Shown here piece by piece: positions 49,569-58,862 of a stretch of 64,000 nt of DNA (position 1 is the first letter of the stretch; every line of letters begins with the position of its first letter). The translations under genes were made by a program, and so were the position numbers. The notes under the pieces are model-generated. The model worked only from the letters and a program-made list of their open reading frames with translations, made no database searches and had not been told where the DNA came from. The stretch is from Ruegeria_C sp040830705 (GTDB taxonomy: Bacteria > Pseudomonadota > Alphaproteobacteria > Rhodobacterales > Rhodobacteraceae), in assembly GCA_040830705.1 (NCBI GenBank), contig JBFOME010000021.1, forward strand, positions 1 to 64,000. Reading direction: 5' to 3'.

Positions 49569-50741
49569 CTAGATGCGCTCGATCGCGATGGCGGTCCCCT
49601 CGCCGCCGCCGATGCAGATCACGGCGATGCCCCGCTTCAGATCCCGTTTTTCCAGTGCGTTAAGCAGCGTAACCATGATGCGTGTGCCCGAGGCACCGAT
49701 TGGATGGCCCAGCGCACAGGCACCGCCATTCACGTTTACCTTATCACGCGACAGACCCATTTCGTGCATGAAGGCCATTGGCACCACGGCAAAAGCCTCG
49801 TTCACTTCCCACAGGTCGACGTCATCCTTGACCCAGCCCAGACGGTCGAGCAGCTTTTGCGCCGCCGGAACAGGCGCGGTGGTGAACCAGCCCGGGGCCT
49901 GCGCGTGGCTCGCATGACCTAGTATGCGCGCACGCGGCGTCAGACCCTGCGCGGCAGCTGCTTCGGCCGAGGTCAGTACCAGCGCGGCTGCCCCGTCCGA
50001 GATCGAAGAGGCATTTGCCGCCGTCACCGTTCCGTCCGGTCGGAAGGCCGGTCTCAGGGTTGGTATCTTGTCTGGACGTGCGCTCTTGGGCTGCTCGTCG
50101 TCGGCGCTGACGGTTTCGCCCTTGCGAGTTTTCACGGTCACCGCCGCAATCTCACCGTCAAACGCCCCGCTTTCTTGCGCCGCCAAAGCATTCGACAGCG
50201 ATTGCAGTGCGTATTCATCCTGCGCTTCGCGGGTGAACTGATACTTCTCGGCGCAATCCTCGGCGAATGTGCCCATCAACCGACCCTTGTCATAGGCATC
50301 TTCGAGCCCGTCGAGGAACATGTGGTCGATCACCTGACCATGCCCGATCCGTTCGCCACCGCGCATCTTGGGCAAGAGGTAGGGCGCGTTGGTCATGCTC
50401 TCCATCCCGCCCGCGACCATCGTGTCGGCATGGCCAAGTGCGATCTGGTCGAAGGCCATCATCGCCGCCTTCATGCCCGAACCGCACATTTTGTTAAGTG
50501 TTGTTGCTGGTACATCTTCGCCCAAACCCGCCGCAAATCCCGCCTGCCGCGCCGGGGCCTGCCCCTGACCAGCCGGCAGAACGCAACCCATCAGCACTTC
50601 GTCGACCGAGTTTAGCCCGGCCCCCTCAAGTGCCGCGCGAATAGCGACACCGCCCAGCGCCGGGGCAGTCATCGACTCGAATACCCCCTGAAACCCACCC
50701 ATGGGCGTCCGGGCCGCACCTGCGATCACCACCTCTTTCAT
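49569..50741 (-). CDS. Acetyl-CoA C-acetyltransferase (thiolase)
   Basis: From start 50741 the protein is 390 residues with the three thiolase active-site elements: Cys88 or so in TLNKMCGSGMKA, His in WEVNEAFAVVPMA region, and the C-terminal GGACALGHPIGASGTR and second cysteine in VICIGGGEG. It condenses two acetyl-CoA to acetoacetyl-CoA or cleaves beta-ketoacyl-CoA. It is monocistronic, without PHB genes beside it, so degradative or biosynthetic use is open. The frame continues far upstream without similarity. Confidence 0.9.
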   Translation of the reverse strand: MKEVVIAGAARTPMGGFQGVFESMTAPALGGVAIRAALEGAGLNSVDEVLMGCVLPAGQGQAPARQAGFAAGLGEDVPATTLNKMCGSGMKAAMMAFDQIALGHADTMVAGGMESMTNAPYLLPKMRGGERIGHGQVIDHMFLDGLEDAYDKGRLMGTFAEDCAEKYQFTREAQDEYALQSLSNALAAQESGAFDGEIAAVTVKTRKGETVSADDEQPKSARPDKIPTLRPAFRPDGTVTAANASSISDGAAALVLTSAEAAAAQGLTPRARILGHASHAQAPGWFTTAPVPAAQKLLDRLGWVKDDVDLWEVNEAFAVVPMAFMHEMGLSRDKVNVNGGACALGHPIGASGTRIMVTLLNALEKRDLKRGIAVICIGGGEGTAIAIERI

Positions 50742-50840
50742 GAACTTTCTCCTAATTTGACGCAGCTTGAATACCGAATGGTAAGATTTGGCGTCTAGCG
50801 TATTTCTACCTACAGCTCGCAAAAAAGGGGAGTTTCGGAC

Positions 50841-51179
50841 ATGAGCCTGAGCAGCACCGTCGCCGGTGATGCGCGCATCATCACCGTCAGCGCCGACCGG
50901 ATCGATGCCGCCATGGCCATCCAGTTCAAGGAGGACATGCGCACGCAGACTGCTGACGCAACCGGGCGGGTCATTCTCGATCTCTCTAAGGTCGAATTCA
51001 TCGACTCCAGCGGCCTTGGCGCAATCGTGGCATCGATGAAACAGCTCGGCGATGGGCGAAAGCTGGATCTGGCCGGGCTGACCCCGATTGTCGAAAAGGT
51101 CTTTCGCCTGACCCGGATGGACACGATTTTCGACCTGTTCCCAACACTCGACGCCGCACTGTCGACGGAGCCAAGGTGA
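50841..51179 (+). CDS. STAS-domain anti-sigma factor antagonist
   Basis: The 112-residue protein is a single STAS domain with VILDLSKVEFIDSSGLGAIV near residues 44-62; Ser56/Ser57 in DSSGLG is the phosphorylation site in SpoIIAA/RsbV. It would bind and sequester an anti-sigma kinase in unphosphorylated form. It ends 9 bases before the HATPase gene, which is a likely partner. No sigma factor or PP2C phosphatase lies nearby, so the target is unknown. AAAGGGGAG precedes the ATG. Confidence 0.88.
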   Translation: MSLSSTVAGDARIITVSADRIDAAMAIQFKEDMRTQTADATGRVILDLSKVEFIDSSGLGAIVASMKQLGDGRKLDLAGLTPIVEKVFRLTRMDTIFDLFPTLDAALSTEPR

Positions 51180-51188
51180 GACAGGCGG

Positions 51189-51647
51189 GTGGAACGGGAC
51201 CGGGCCACTGAACAACTGCGCCTGAGCGTGATCGCCACCCCGCTGGCAGCGCGTCAGGCGGTGAGCGACATCTGCAACCATGTCGCGAAGCCGGGCGTCG
51301 CGCCCGCGCGGATGGAAGATATCCGCATTGCGCTCACAGAGGCGCTCAACAACATTGTTGAGCATGCCTATAGCCCACGCGCGCCCGGCCGCATCCGGGT
51401 CAGCATCTACGCAGCCTCCAAGGTGGTTGAAATCGGGTTGTCCGACTTTGGCACGCCACTGCCGCTTCGAAACCTGTCCGCCCGCACTTTGCCTCCACCC
51501 GACCCCCAAGACTTGCCGGAAGGCGGATTTGGTTGGCATCTGATCCGGACGCTTGCTGATCAGATCGCGTATGAAAGGAGAGAGGGTTGCAATCATCTCA
51601 GCCTGCGTTTCAACCTGCCCGAACACAACGCAAGCGTGTCACAATAA
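51189..51647 (+). CDS. RsbW/SpoIIAB-like HATPase anti-sigma kinase
   Basis: The 152-residue protein is a GHKL ATPase of the RsbW type: N-box RIALTEALNNIVEHAYSP (residues 46-63), G1 region SDFGTPLP and G2 GGFGWHLIRTLAD near residue 115. It would phosphorylate the STAS partner and bind a sigma factor or other target. The start is GTG at 51189 with a weak site (GAGACAGGCGG) upstream. Directly coupled with the STAS gene. Confidence 0.87.
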   Translation: MERDRATEQLRLSVIATPLAARQAVSDICNHVAKPGVAPARMEDIRIALTEALNNIVEHAYSPRAPGRIRVSIYAASKVVEIGLSDFGTPLPLRNLSARTLPPPDPQDLPEGGFGWHLIRTLADQIAYERREGCNHLSLRFNLPEHNASVSQ

Positions 51648-52004
51648 AGTCCCATTCATTCCGCAGTGCCGCCGCAAACGCGCGCGATACAATCCCTGTA
51701 GCTGCATAAAGCTTCCCTCGGTGCCGCGTGTAACAGCCCCCACCCTGAACGCGGTACCGAGGAACCTTCCCCCCCAAGACACCCGATTGCACACCGCCCA
51801 TACCAATAGCGGCTCGCACCCCGATCCCGTATGATCCGGACACTGGACTGTTCCAGACAGCGAATTGTTCCTTGTCGAAACAATGCGCACGCGCAGGCTT
51901 CGCCATTGCAATGAGGCGCCACTTGGTTAGCATCGCTCCAGTGAAGCGGGGATCGCGCCGGTTGCCGGTGCAACACATACCGCACGCCCAGGGAGTTTGA
52001 ATTC
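51648..52004. other. 357-base intergenic region before the peptide ABC operon
   Basis: No convincing gene is visible. A 122-codon frame on the minus strand here shows no recognisable domain and unlikely composition, and I reject it. The region contains a perfect palindrome CATTGCAATG (51904-51913) 91 bases before the binding-protein start, which may be an operator. The promoter of the ABC operon should lie in the last 150 bases; I cannot fix its boxes. Confidence 0.5.
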
Positions 52005-53588
52005 ATGACAAAAGTTACAACGGCCCTTGCCATCGCAACCAGTCTGTTCGCGCTTGCGACAACAACCGCGTCAGCGGAAAAGCTCACCATCGGACTGGCT
52101 TCGGAACCGACGGCGATGGACCCTCATTTCCACAATCTCGGCCCCAACAATGCCATAGCGTTCCACATCTTCGACCGGCTGGTTGCGCAGGACGAGAAAC
52201 AGAACCTGACGCCGGGCCTGGCGGTTTCATGGGAACCCATCGATGATCTGACATGGGAGTTCAAGCTGCGTGAGGGCGTAACGTTCCATGATGGCAGCCC
52301 TTTCAACGCCGACGACGTGATCTGCACCATCACTCGCGCGCCGGATGTGCCGAACTCACCATCCAGCTTCGGCGCCTACCTCAAAGGCAAGTCCGCAGAA
52401 AAAGTCGATGACTATACGGTGCATATCAAGACAGCCGAGCCTTACCCGCTAATGGCGAACGATATCTCGACCATCCCGATCATCTCAGACGGTGCTGGGT
52501 GCAACGCGACCACCGAAGAGTTCAACGCAGGCACCGCCGCCGTGGGCACCGGCCCGTTCAAGTTCGGCAACTACAAGCCGGGCGAGAGCATTACCATGAT
52601 GCGCAATGACGACTATTGGGGTGACGTTCCCGCGTGGACCGAGGTGGAGTTCCGCCCGATCAAATCCGGCCCCAGCCGGGTTGCGGCCCTGCTGGCAGGG
52701 GATGTGGACATGATCGCAGGTGTACCGACCACCGATATCACCACTCTTGAATCGAATGACGACATCCAGCTCAGCCAGGGTGTGTCGAACCGGGTCATCT
52801 ATCTGCATCTGGACCAGTTCCGGGAGAATTCGCCCTTCGTGAAAGGCAATGACGGCAGCGACATCAAGAACCCGCTGATGGCCCAGAAAGTCCGCAAGGC
52901 GATCTCGATGGCGATAAACCGCGACGCCATCGTGGACCGGGTGATGGAAGGCGTGGCGCTGCCCGCCGGTCAGTTGCTGCCTGAGGGGTTTTTCGGAGTA
53001 TCGGACAAGCTTGAGCCGGTAGCCTATGACCCCGAAGGCGCCAAAGCGCTGCTAGCCGAGGCGGGTTATCCTGACGGTTTCCAGCTGACCATTCATGGGC
53101 CCAATGACCGCTACATCAACGACGCCAAGATCGCCGAGGCGATCGGCCAGATGCTGACACGGATCGGGATCACCACTTCGGTCGAAACCATGCCGCGTTC
53201 GGTTTATTTCGGTCGCGCCTCCAAGGGCAGCCCCGACGGTCTTCCGGAATTCAGCTTTATCCTCGTCGGCTGGGGCGCGGGCTCGGGCGAGGCTTCATCG
53301 CCGCTCAAGTCGCTGGTTCATACTTATGACAAAGACAAGGGTTTCGGCTCGTCAAACCGAGGCCGCCATTCCAGCGCCGAAATCGACGCGGTGATCGAAG
53401 AAGCGCTGCGCACGGTCGATGACGCCAAGCGACAGGAACTGCTGGCGCAGGCGACCGAGATGGCAATCGAAAACGTGGCTATCATCCCGACCCATTTCCA
53501 GGTGAATACCTGGGCGGCAAAGAAGGGTCTGGAATATATCCCACGCACCGATGAATACACCTTTGCGACAGGTGTCGTGAAGCAGTAA
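52005..53588 (+). CDS. Peptide ABC transporter periplasmic binding protein (DppA/family 5)
   Basis: The 527-residue protein has a signal peptide (MTKVTTALAIATSLFALATT, cleavage near ASAE) and the family-5 fold: TIGLASEPTAMDPHFHN, LAVSWEPIDDLTWEFKLREG and FHDGSPFNADDV, VGTGPFKFGNYKPGE, PAGQLLPEGFFG. It binds peptides, opines or related compounds and delivers them to the two permeases downstream. GGGAG precedes the ATG. A 12-base-pair hairpin follows the stop. Confidence 0.9.
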   Translation: MTKVTTALAIATSLFALATTTASAEKLTIGLASEPTAMDPHFHNLGPNNAIAFHIFDRLVAQDEKQNLTPGLAVSWEPIDDLTWEFKLREGVTFHDGSPFNADDVICTITRAPDVPNSPSSFGAYLKGKSAEKVDDYTVHIKTAEPYPLMANDISTIPIISDGAGCNATTEEFNAGTAAVGTGPFKFGNYKPGESITMMRNDDYWGDVPAWTEVEFRPIKSGPSRVAALLAGDVDMIAGVPTTDITTLESNDDIQLSQGVSNRVIYLHLDQFRENSPFVKGNDGSDIKNPLMAQKVRKAISMAINRDAIVDRVMEGVALPAGQLLPEGFFGVSDKLEPVAYDPEGAKALLAEAGYPDGFQLTIHGPNDRYINDAKIAEAIGQMLTRIGITTSVETMPRSVYFGRASKGSPDGLPEFSFILVGWGAGSGEASSPLKSLVHTYDKDKGFGSSNRGRHSSAEIDAVIEEALRTVDDAKRQELLAQATEMAIENVAIIPTHFQVNTWAAKKGLEYIPRTDEYTFATGVVKQ

Positions 53589-53594
53589 GCGCTT

Positions 53595-53623
53595 GTGCCG
53601 GGCCGCGATCTGCGGCCCGGCAC
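53595..53623 (+). terminator. Perfect 12-bp stem-loop after the peptide-binding-protein gene
   Basis: GTGCCGGGCCGC and GCGGCCCGGCAC pair without mismatch around a five-base loop, 7 bases after the stop at 53588 and 24 before the permease start. It has no T-run. It probably stabilises the binding-protein mRNA and lowers permease and ATPase expression. Confidence 0.75.
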
Positions 53624-53646
53624 ACTGACCGGCAGGGCGTTTTCCC

Positions 53647-54624
53647 ATGACAGTTTTTATCATCAGGCGACTGATGCAGGCCCTTCTTGTGGTGTTCCTG
53701 ATGTCGGTGATTGTGTTTTTCGGCGTCAATGTGATCGGCGATCCGGTGCATATGCTGATCAGTCCCGACGCCGATCAGGCCGACATCGAGGCAACGATAC
53801 GCCGGCTCGGGCTCGACAGGCCGATCTGGGAGCAATACCTGCTTTTCATCAGTGGCGCAGCGCAGGGCAATCTAGGCAACTCTTTCATCTTCGGGGAACC
53901 CGCGCTCAAGCTGATCTTGCACCACATGCCCGCCACGCTAGAGCTGGCCTTCAGCGCGCTATTTCTGGCGGTTGCAGTTGGGGTCCCGCTGGGGCTCTAT
54001 GCCGGTCTTTATCCCGACAGCCCGCTCTCCAAAGGCATCATGGCGGGTTCGATCCTTGGCTTTTCGCTGCCCACCTTCTGGGTCGGGCTGATGCTGATCA
54101 TGCTCTTTGCGGTGGAACTGGGCTGGCTGCCGTCGACTGGGCGTGGCGATACCGGACATATCCTGGGCATCGAGACCAGCCTCGCCACTCGCGATGGCCT
54201 GTCGCATATCCTGCTGCCCGCTATGAATCTGGCACTGCTGAAAATCTCGCTTGCGATCAGGCTTACCCGCGCGGGGGTGCGCGAGGCGATGGGGCAGGAT
54301 TACGTCAAATACGCGCGCGCCAAGGGGCTTTCGACACGCCGCATTGTGTTTATTCATGTGCTCAAGAACATCATGATCCCGGTGGTTACCGTAATGGGTC
54401 TGGAGTTCGGCAGCCTGATCGGTTTCTCGGTGGTAACGGAATCGATCTTTGCCTGGCCCGGAATGGGCAAGCTGCTGATTGACGCGATCCTGCAACTCGA
54501 CCGGCCGGTTGTGGTGGCTTACCTGATGATCATCGTGCTGTTCTTTGTCCTCATCAACCTGATCGTGGACATCCTTTACTCCATCCTCGACCCGAGGGTG
54601 CGCCTGCAGGATCAGGGCACATGA
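53647..54624 (+). CDS. Peptide ABC transporter permease (DppB type)
   Basis: The 325-residue permease has about six membrane segments: FIIRRLMQALLVVFLMSVIV at the N-terminus, and the family loop TRAGVREAMGQDYVKYARAKG near residue 215, which contacts the ATPase (EAA-like). The DppB family motif FGSLIGFSVVTESIFAWPGMG follows. Its end overlaps the next permease start by four bases (ATGA). Confidence 0.92.
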   Translation: MTVFIIRRLMQALLVVFLMSVIVFFGVNVIGDPVHMLISPDADQADIEATIRRLGLDRPIWEQYLLFISGAAQGNLGNSFIFGEPALKLILHHMPATLELAFSALFLAVAVGVPLGLYAGLYPDSPLSKGIMAGSILGFSLPTFWVGLMLIMLFAVELGWLPSTGRGDTGHILGIETSLATRDGLSHILLPAMNLALLKISLAIRLTRAGVREAMGQDYVKYARAKGLSTRRIVFIHVLKNIMIPVVTVMGLEFGSLIGFSVVTESIFAWPGMGKLLIDAILQLDRPVVVAYLMIIVLFFVLINLIVDILYSILDPRVRLQDQGT

Positions 54625-55538
54625 CCGACACGATCGCCCCAGAAACGCCAACCCAGACCGCCAGGGTAGAAACTCCCTTTCGTCGCTTCGCCGCGGAGTT
54701 TTTTGAAAGCCGCATCGCGACCGTGGCGCTCTGCCTGCTGGGCATCATCATCGTGCTGGCCCTGCTGGCCCCGTGGATCACCCCGCAGAACCCCTATGAT
54801 CTGGCACAGGTCGATGTGTTGGACGGGCGGCTGCCGCCGGGGTCCGAGGCGTTTGCCGGCTATACCATGTGGCTGGGCTCGGACGGGTCGGGGCGCGATC
54901 TGTATTCAGCGATCCTTTACGGGCTGCGCATCTCGCTTTCGGTTGGAGTCGCGTCGGGTATCATCGCGCTGATGATCGGCATGGCAATCGGCTTGCTGGC
55001 GGCCTATGCCGGTGGCCGGACCGAAACCATCATCATGCGGGTGGTCGACCTGCAACTTTCCTTCCCTGCAGCGCTGGTGGCACTGATGCTGGTGGCCATT
55101 CTTGGCAAGGGAATCGACAAGATCATCCTGGCGCTGGTGGTGGCGCAATGGGCCTATTACGCGCGCACCGTGCGCGGCACCGCACTGGTCGAGCGCAACA
55201 AGGAATATGTCGAGGCCGCGCAATGCCTTGGCCTGTCGCGATTGCGTATCGTATTCCGCCACATCCTGCCCAATTGCCTGGCGCCACTCATCGTGGTGGG
55301 GACAGTGCAGACCGCCCACGCGATCTCGCTTGAGGCTACGCTGTCTTTCCTTGGCGTGGGTCTGCCTCAGACAGAGCCCTCTCTCGGGGTGCTGATCGCC
55401 AACGGGTTCGAATACATGCTGTCGGGCCGCTACTGGATTTCGGTTTTCCCCGGTCTTGCGCTGCTGCTGACAGTGGTGTCGATCAACCTAGTCGGCGACC
55501 AATTGCGCGACGTGCTGAACCCGAGGCTGAAGAAATGA
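54621..55538 (+). CDS. Peptide ABC transporter permease (DppC type)
   Basis: The 305-residue permease begins with a cytoplasmic tail (about 30 residues) then LCLLGIIIVLALLAPWITPQ, and has the DppC motifs LGSDGSGRDLYSAILYGLR near residue 78, the coupling loop RGTALVERNKEYVEAAQCLG near 190, and LEATLSFLGVGLPQTEPSLG. It completes the membrane channel with DppB. Four-base overlaps with both neighbours indicate coupled translation. Confidence 0.92.
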   Translation: MTDTIAPETPTQTARVETPFRRFAAEFFESRIATVALCLLGIIIVLALLAPWITPQNPYDLAQVDVLDGRLPPGSEAFAGYTMWLGSDGSGRDLYSAILYGLRISLSVGVASGIIALMIGMAIGLLAAYAGGRTETIIMRVVDLQLSFPAALVALMLVAILGKGIDKIILALVVAQWAYYARTVRGTALVERNKEYVEAAQCLGLSRLRIVFRHILPNCLAPLIVVGTVQTAHAISLEATLSFLGVGLPQTEPSLGVLIANGFEYMLSGRYWISVFPGLALLLTVVSINLVGDQLRDVLNPRLKK

Positions 55539-56509
55539 GCGACGTGTTGGAGGTTGTTGGGCTGCGCACCCATTTCTTCACCCATGCCGGGGTGGTCAAG
55601 GCGGTGGACGGCGTCGATTTCACCGTGCGCAAGGGCGAAGTGATGGGATTGGTGGGCGAATCGGGGTCCGGCAAATCGATCACCGGGTTTTCGATCCTTG
55701 GCCTGATCGATCCGCCGGGGCGTATCGTTGACGGCTCGATCCGATTCAACGGGGCCGAGATCGCCAGTGCGCCGGAGCCGGAACTGCAAAAGCTGCGCGG
55801 CAACCGGATCGCGATGATCTTTCAGGACCCGATGATGACGCTGAACCCGGTCCTGCGCGTCGACACCCAGATGATCGAGGCGATCCTGGCGCATGAGGAC
55901 ATCCCCCGCCAGACCGCCTGGGAACGCAGCCGCGATGCGCTGGGGCTGGTCGGCATCCCCTCGCCGGAGGAACGGTTGCGCGCCTATCCGCACCAACTGT
56001 CAGGCGGGATGCGGCAGCGAGTGGCCATCGCCACCGCCTTCCTCAACCGCCCCGACCTGATCATCGCGGATGAGCCGACCACAGCGCTGGATGTCACCAT
56101 TCAGGCCCAGATCATTCACGAGGCGCAGAAGCTGACCCGTCAGACCGGCACCGCGATGATCTGGATCACCCATGATCTGGCAGTGGTCGCGGGTCTCGCC
56201 GACACTATCTCGGTCATGTATGCCGGGCGCATCGTCGAGCAGGGCAAGACCGATGACGTGATAGACCGCCCCTTGCATCCCTATACCGTAGGCCTGCTCG
56301 GCTCTGTGCCATCAGCCAACAAGCGCGGCCAGCGGCTCTATCAGATTGAAGGGATGACACCCAATATGCTGGCGATGCCAAAAGGTTGCGCCTTTGCGCC
56401 CCGGTGCCGAGCCGCCGCGCCAGATTGCGCGACCGCCCCAGAGATCACAAAGACTGATGGGCGGCGGCTTCGTTGCCATCACCCTCAGATCGCAGAGGCT
56501 GCAACATGA
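55535..56509 (+). CDS. Peptide ABC transporter ATP-binding protein (DppD type)
   Basis: The 324-residue ATPase has Walker A GESGSGKS near residue 42, signature LSGGMRQRVAIATAF near 155, Walker B LIIADEPTTALD, H-loop WITHDLAV, and the C-terminal oligopeptide-ABC extension with a cysteine cluster (GCAFAPRCRAAAPDC). Such extensions can hold an iron-sulfur cluster. It starts by four-base overlap after DppC and is the first of two paired ATPases. Confidence 0.93.
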   Translation: MSDVLEVVGLRTHFFTHAGVVKAVDGVDFTVRKGEVMGLVGESGSGKSITGFSILGLIDPPGRIVDGSIRFNGAEIASAPEPELQKLRGNRIAMIFQDPMMTLNPVLRVDTQMIEAILAHEDIPRQTAWERSRDALGLVGIPSPEERLRAYPHQLSGGMRQRVAIATAFLNRPDLIIADEPTTALDVTIQAQIIHEAQKLTRQTGTAMIWITHDLAVVAGLADTISVMYAGRIVEQGKTDDVIDRPLHPYTVGLLGSVPSANKRGQRLYQIEGMTPNMLAMPKGCAFAPRCRAAAPDCATAPEITKTDGRRLRCHHPQIAEAAT

Positions 56510-57504
56510 CAGCACCGCTACTCGAAATCCGGGGCGTCTCGAAACGGTTCACCAAACGGCTGGACGTTGCAGGCAAGATCGCCCGGCGTCTCGGTTCGAA
56601 GATCAGGGAAGAGACAGTGCATGCGGTCGATGCCGTCGATCTCAACATCTCCCCGGGCGAGGTGCTGGGGTTGGTCGGTGAATCCGGTTGCGGGAAATCT
56701 ACCCTGGGCCGTGTGGTAGCGGGAATTCATGCCGCAAGCGATGGTCAGGTGCTCTATGGCGGCAAAGACATTGCTACCTTGTCGGGCGCCGAGAAACGAG
56801 CGGCGACTCTCGCAATTCAGATGATCTTTCAGGACCCGTTCGCAAGCTTGAATCCTCGTATGCGAGTTGAGGATATTATCGGCGAGGCCCCGCGTGTGCA
56901 CGGGCTGATCTCTGCTTCCGATACGTCAGACTACGTGGACGAAGTTATGGGCAAGGTCGGGCTGGATCCGTCACTGAAACGCCGCTATCCGCACCAGTTC
57001 TCGGGCGGGCAACGACAAAGGATCGGCATCGCCCGCGCCCTTGCCGTAAAGCCGAAATTCCTGGTCTGTGACGAGGCCATCGCCGCGCTGGATGTGTCCA
57101 TTCAGGCGCAGGTCATAAACCTGTTCATGGATCTGCGTGAGGAACTGGGCCTGACCTACCTGTTTATCAGCCATGACCTGAGCGTGGTCGAACATATCGC
57201 CGACCGGGTGGCGATCATGTATCTGGGCAGGATCGTCGAGAGCGCGCCAACCGAAGAGCTTTTTGCCGCACCCAAACATCCCTACACCAAGGCGCTTTTG
57301 GCCGAGGCCCCGCGTCTGGATCAGCGCAAGCGCGATTTCGCCCCGATCGAGGGCGAGATCCCCTCACCGCTTGACCCGCCGCCCGGCTGCCATTTCAACC
57401 CGCGCTGCCCGCTGGCGCGCGATGATTGCCGCGCGCAGCGCCCAATGCTTGAAGCCATTTCACCGACCCGCACCGCGGCCTGCCACCACTGGCGCGAGAC
57501 TTAA
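56506..57504 (+). CDS. Peptide ABC transporter ATP-binding protein (DppF type)
   Basis: From start 56506 (overlapping the DppD stop by four bases) the protein is 332 residues with Walker A GESGCGKSTLGR near residue 65, signature FSGGQRQRIGIARAL near 170, Walker B LVCDEAIAALD, H-loop ISHDLSVV and C-terminal oligopeptide-ABC cysteine cluster (PPGCHFNPRCPLARDDC). Walker B ends in EAIAALD rather than the usual EPTSALD, a modest variation. The gene ends 15 bases from xylA, tail to tail. Confidence 0.93.
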   Translation: MTAPLLEIRGVSKRFTKRLDVAGKIARRLGSKIREETVHAVDAVDLNISPGEVLGLVGESGCGKSTLGRVVAGIHAASDGQVLYGGKDIATLSGAEKRAATLAIQMIFQDPFASLNPRMRVEDIIGEAPRVHGLISASDTSDYVDEVMGKVGLDPSLKRRYPHQFSGGQRQRIGIARALAVKPKFLVCDEAIAALDVSIQAQVINLFMDLREELGLTYLFISHDLSVVEHIADRVAIMYLGRIVESAPTEELFAAPKHPYTKALLAEAPRLDQRKRDFAPIEGEIPSPLDPPPGCHFNPRCPLARDDCRAQRPMLEAISPTRTAACHHWRET

Positions 57505-57519
57505 GGCCGTGCGACCGCC

Positions 57520-58827
57520 TCAGACGAAGCGGTTCACATAGTTTTCCAGCATTTCCTGACGGCCCGAGCGCGGTTCGGGGTTGATCCCCTCGGCCAGAAC
57601 CCGTTCGGTGATGCTGGCGAGATCACTGTCCAGCATAGCCTGCGCCTCGGTCCCGGACCATCCCGCGTAACGGTCGATCAGAGCCTGTTCCAGCCCGCCG
57701 TCTTCGATCATCGCAGCAGCGGCTTTCAGACCCCGCGCACAGATATCCATCCCGCCGACATGGGCCGCGATCAAGTCTTGCGGGTCCAGCGACTGGCGGC
57801 GCAGCTTGGCGTCAAAATTGGTGCCGCCGGTGTCGAACCCGCCCGCCTTGAGGATGTGATAATATGCCAGTGCCACTTCGGGCGTGTTGTTGGGGAACTG
57901 ATCGGTGTCCCAGCCTGACTGGTAGTCGTTGCGGTTCATATCGATGGAACCTAGCATACCCTCTGCCACAGCAACCGCGATCTCATGTTCGAAACTGTGG
58001 CCGGCCAGGATCGCGTGACCCTGTTCAAGGTTCAGCTTCACCTCGTCCTCCAGCCCGTATTTGCGCAGGAAACCAATGCAGGTGGCGGCGTCGAAGTCAT
58101 ATTGGTGTTTTGATGGCTCCTGCGGCTTCGGCTCAACTAGAATGGCACCCTTGAACCCGATCTTATGCTTGTAATCGACCACCATATTCAGGAACCGGCC
58201 CATGTGGTCCAACTCCTGTGTCAGATCGGTGTTGAGCAGCGTCTCGTACCCTTCGCGCCCGCCCCAGAGCACGTAGTTCTGCCCGCACAGCTTGTGCGTG
58301 GCATCCATGCAGCTTTTGACCGTGGCCGCCGCAAAGGCAAAGACATCCGGATCGGGGTTGGTCGAGGCCCCCGACATCCAGCGGCGATGGCTGAACATGT
58401 TGGCCGTGCCCCAGAGCAGACCGGTTTTGCTGCCCTCCATCTTTGTGCCGATATAGTCGGTGATCTCCTCCAGCGTCGCGAGGTTGACGGCAAAGCTGCC
58501 TTGCTCGGGCCGGACATCCGCATCATGCCAGCAGAAAAAGGGCACGCCCAGCAGATCGAACATCTCGAAGGCAACATCGGCCTTCAGCTTTGCACGCCCC
58601 ATGTCGTCCTGTGGGTGCCAGGGGCGGATGAAGGTTTGACCGCCAAAGGGATCACCGCCCTCCCAGGCGAAGCTGTGCCAGTAGGCGACGGCAAAGCGCA
58701 GGTGGTCTTCCATCCGCTTGCCCAACACAACCTCGTCGGGGTTGTAGTGGCGGAAGGCAAGCGGATTGGTGCTGCCTTCGCCCTCATAGGTGACTTTCTC
58801 GATACCCTCGAAGAATCCGGTACTCAT
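57520..58827 (-). CDS. xylA: Xylose isomerase
   Basis: The 435-residue protein matches class II xylose isomerases: FEGIEKVTYEGEGSTNPLAF at the N-terminus, the active-site His region FFCWHDADVRPE near 100, VLWGGREGYETLLNTD near residue 185, the metal ligands in VEPKPQEPSKHQYDFD near 232, and GHSFEHEIA near 271. It converts D-xylose to D-xylulose. It follows the XylG-like ATPase gene by 35 bases and closes the operon. No xylulokinase is in the window. Confidence 0.96.
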   Translation of the reverse strand: MSTGFFEGIEKVTYEGEGSTNPLAFRHYNPDEVVLGKRMEDHLRFAVAYWHSFAWEGGDPFGGQTFIRPWHPQDDMGRAKLKADVAFEMFDLLGVPFFCWHDADVRPEQGSFAVNLATLEEITDYIGTKMEGSKTGLLWGTANMFSHRRWMSGASTNPDPDVFAFAAATVKSCMDATHKLCGQNYVLWGGREGYETLLNTDLTQELDHMGRFLNMVVDYKHKIGFKGAILVEPKPQEPSKHQYDFDAATCIGFLRKYGLEDEVKLNLEQGHAILAGHSFEHEIAVAVAEGMLGSIDMNRNDYQSGWDTDQFPNNTPEVALAYYHILKAGGFDTGGTNFDAKLRRQSLDPQDLIAAHVGGMDICARGLKAAAAMIEDGGLEQALIDRYAGWSGTEAQAMLDSDLASITERVLAEGINPEPRSGRQEMLENYVNRFV

Positions 58828-58862
58828 TCCGCGGTTCCTTTATTCACTGTCTGGAAAGAGGC

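Noticed and set aside
51610..51978. A 122-codon minus-strand frame in the largest intergenic region
   Set aside because: It shows no recognisable fold, starts in front of no ribosome site and overlaps the HATPase gene end; composition is not gene-like.
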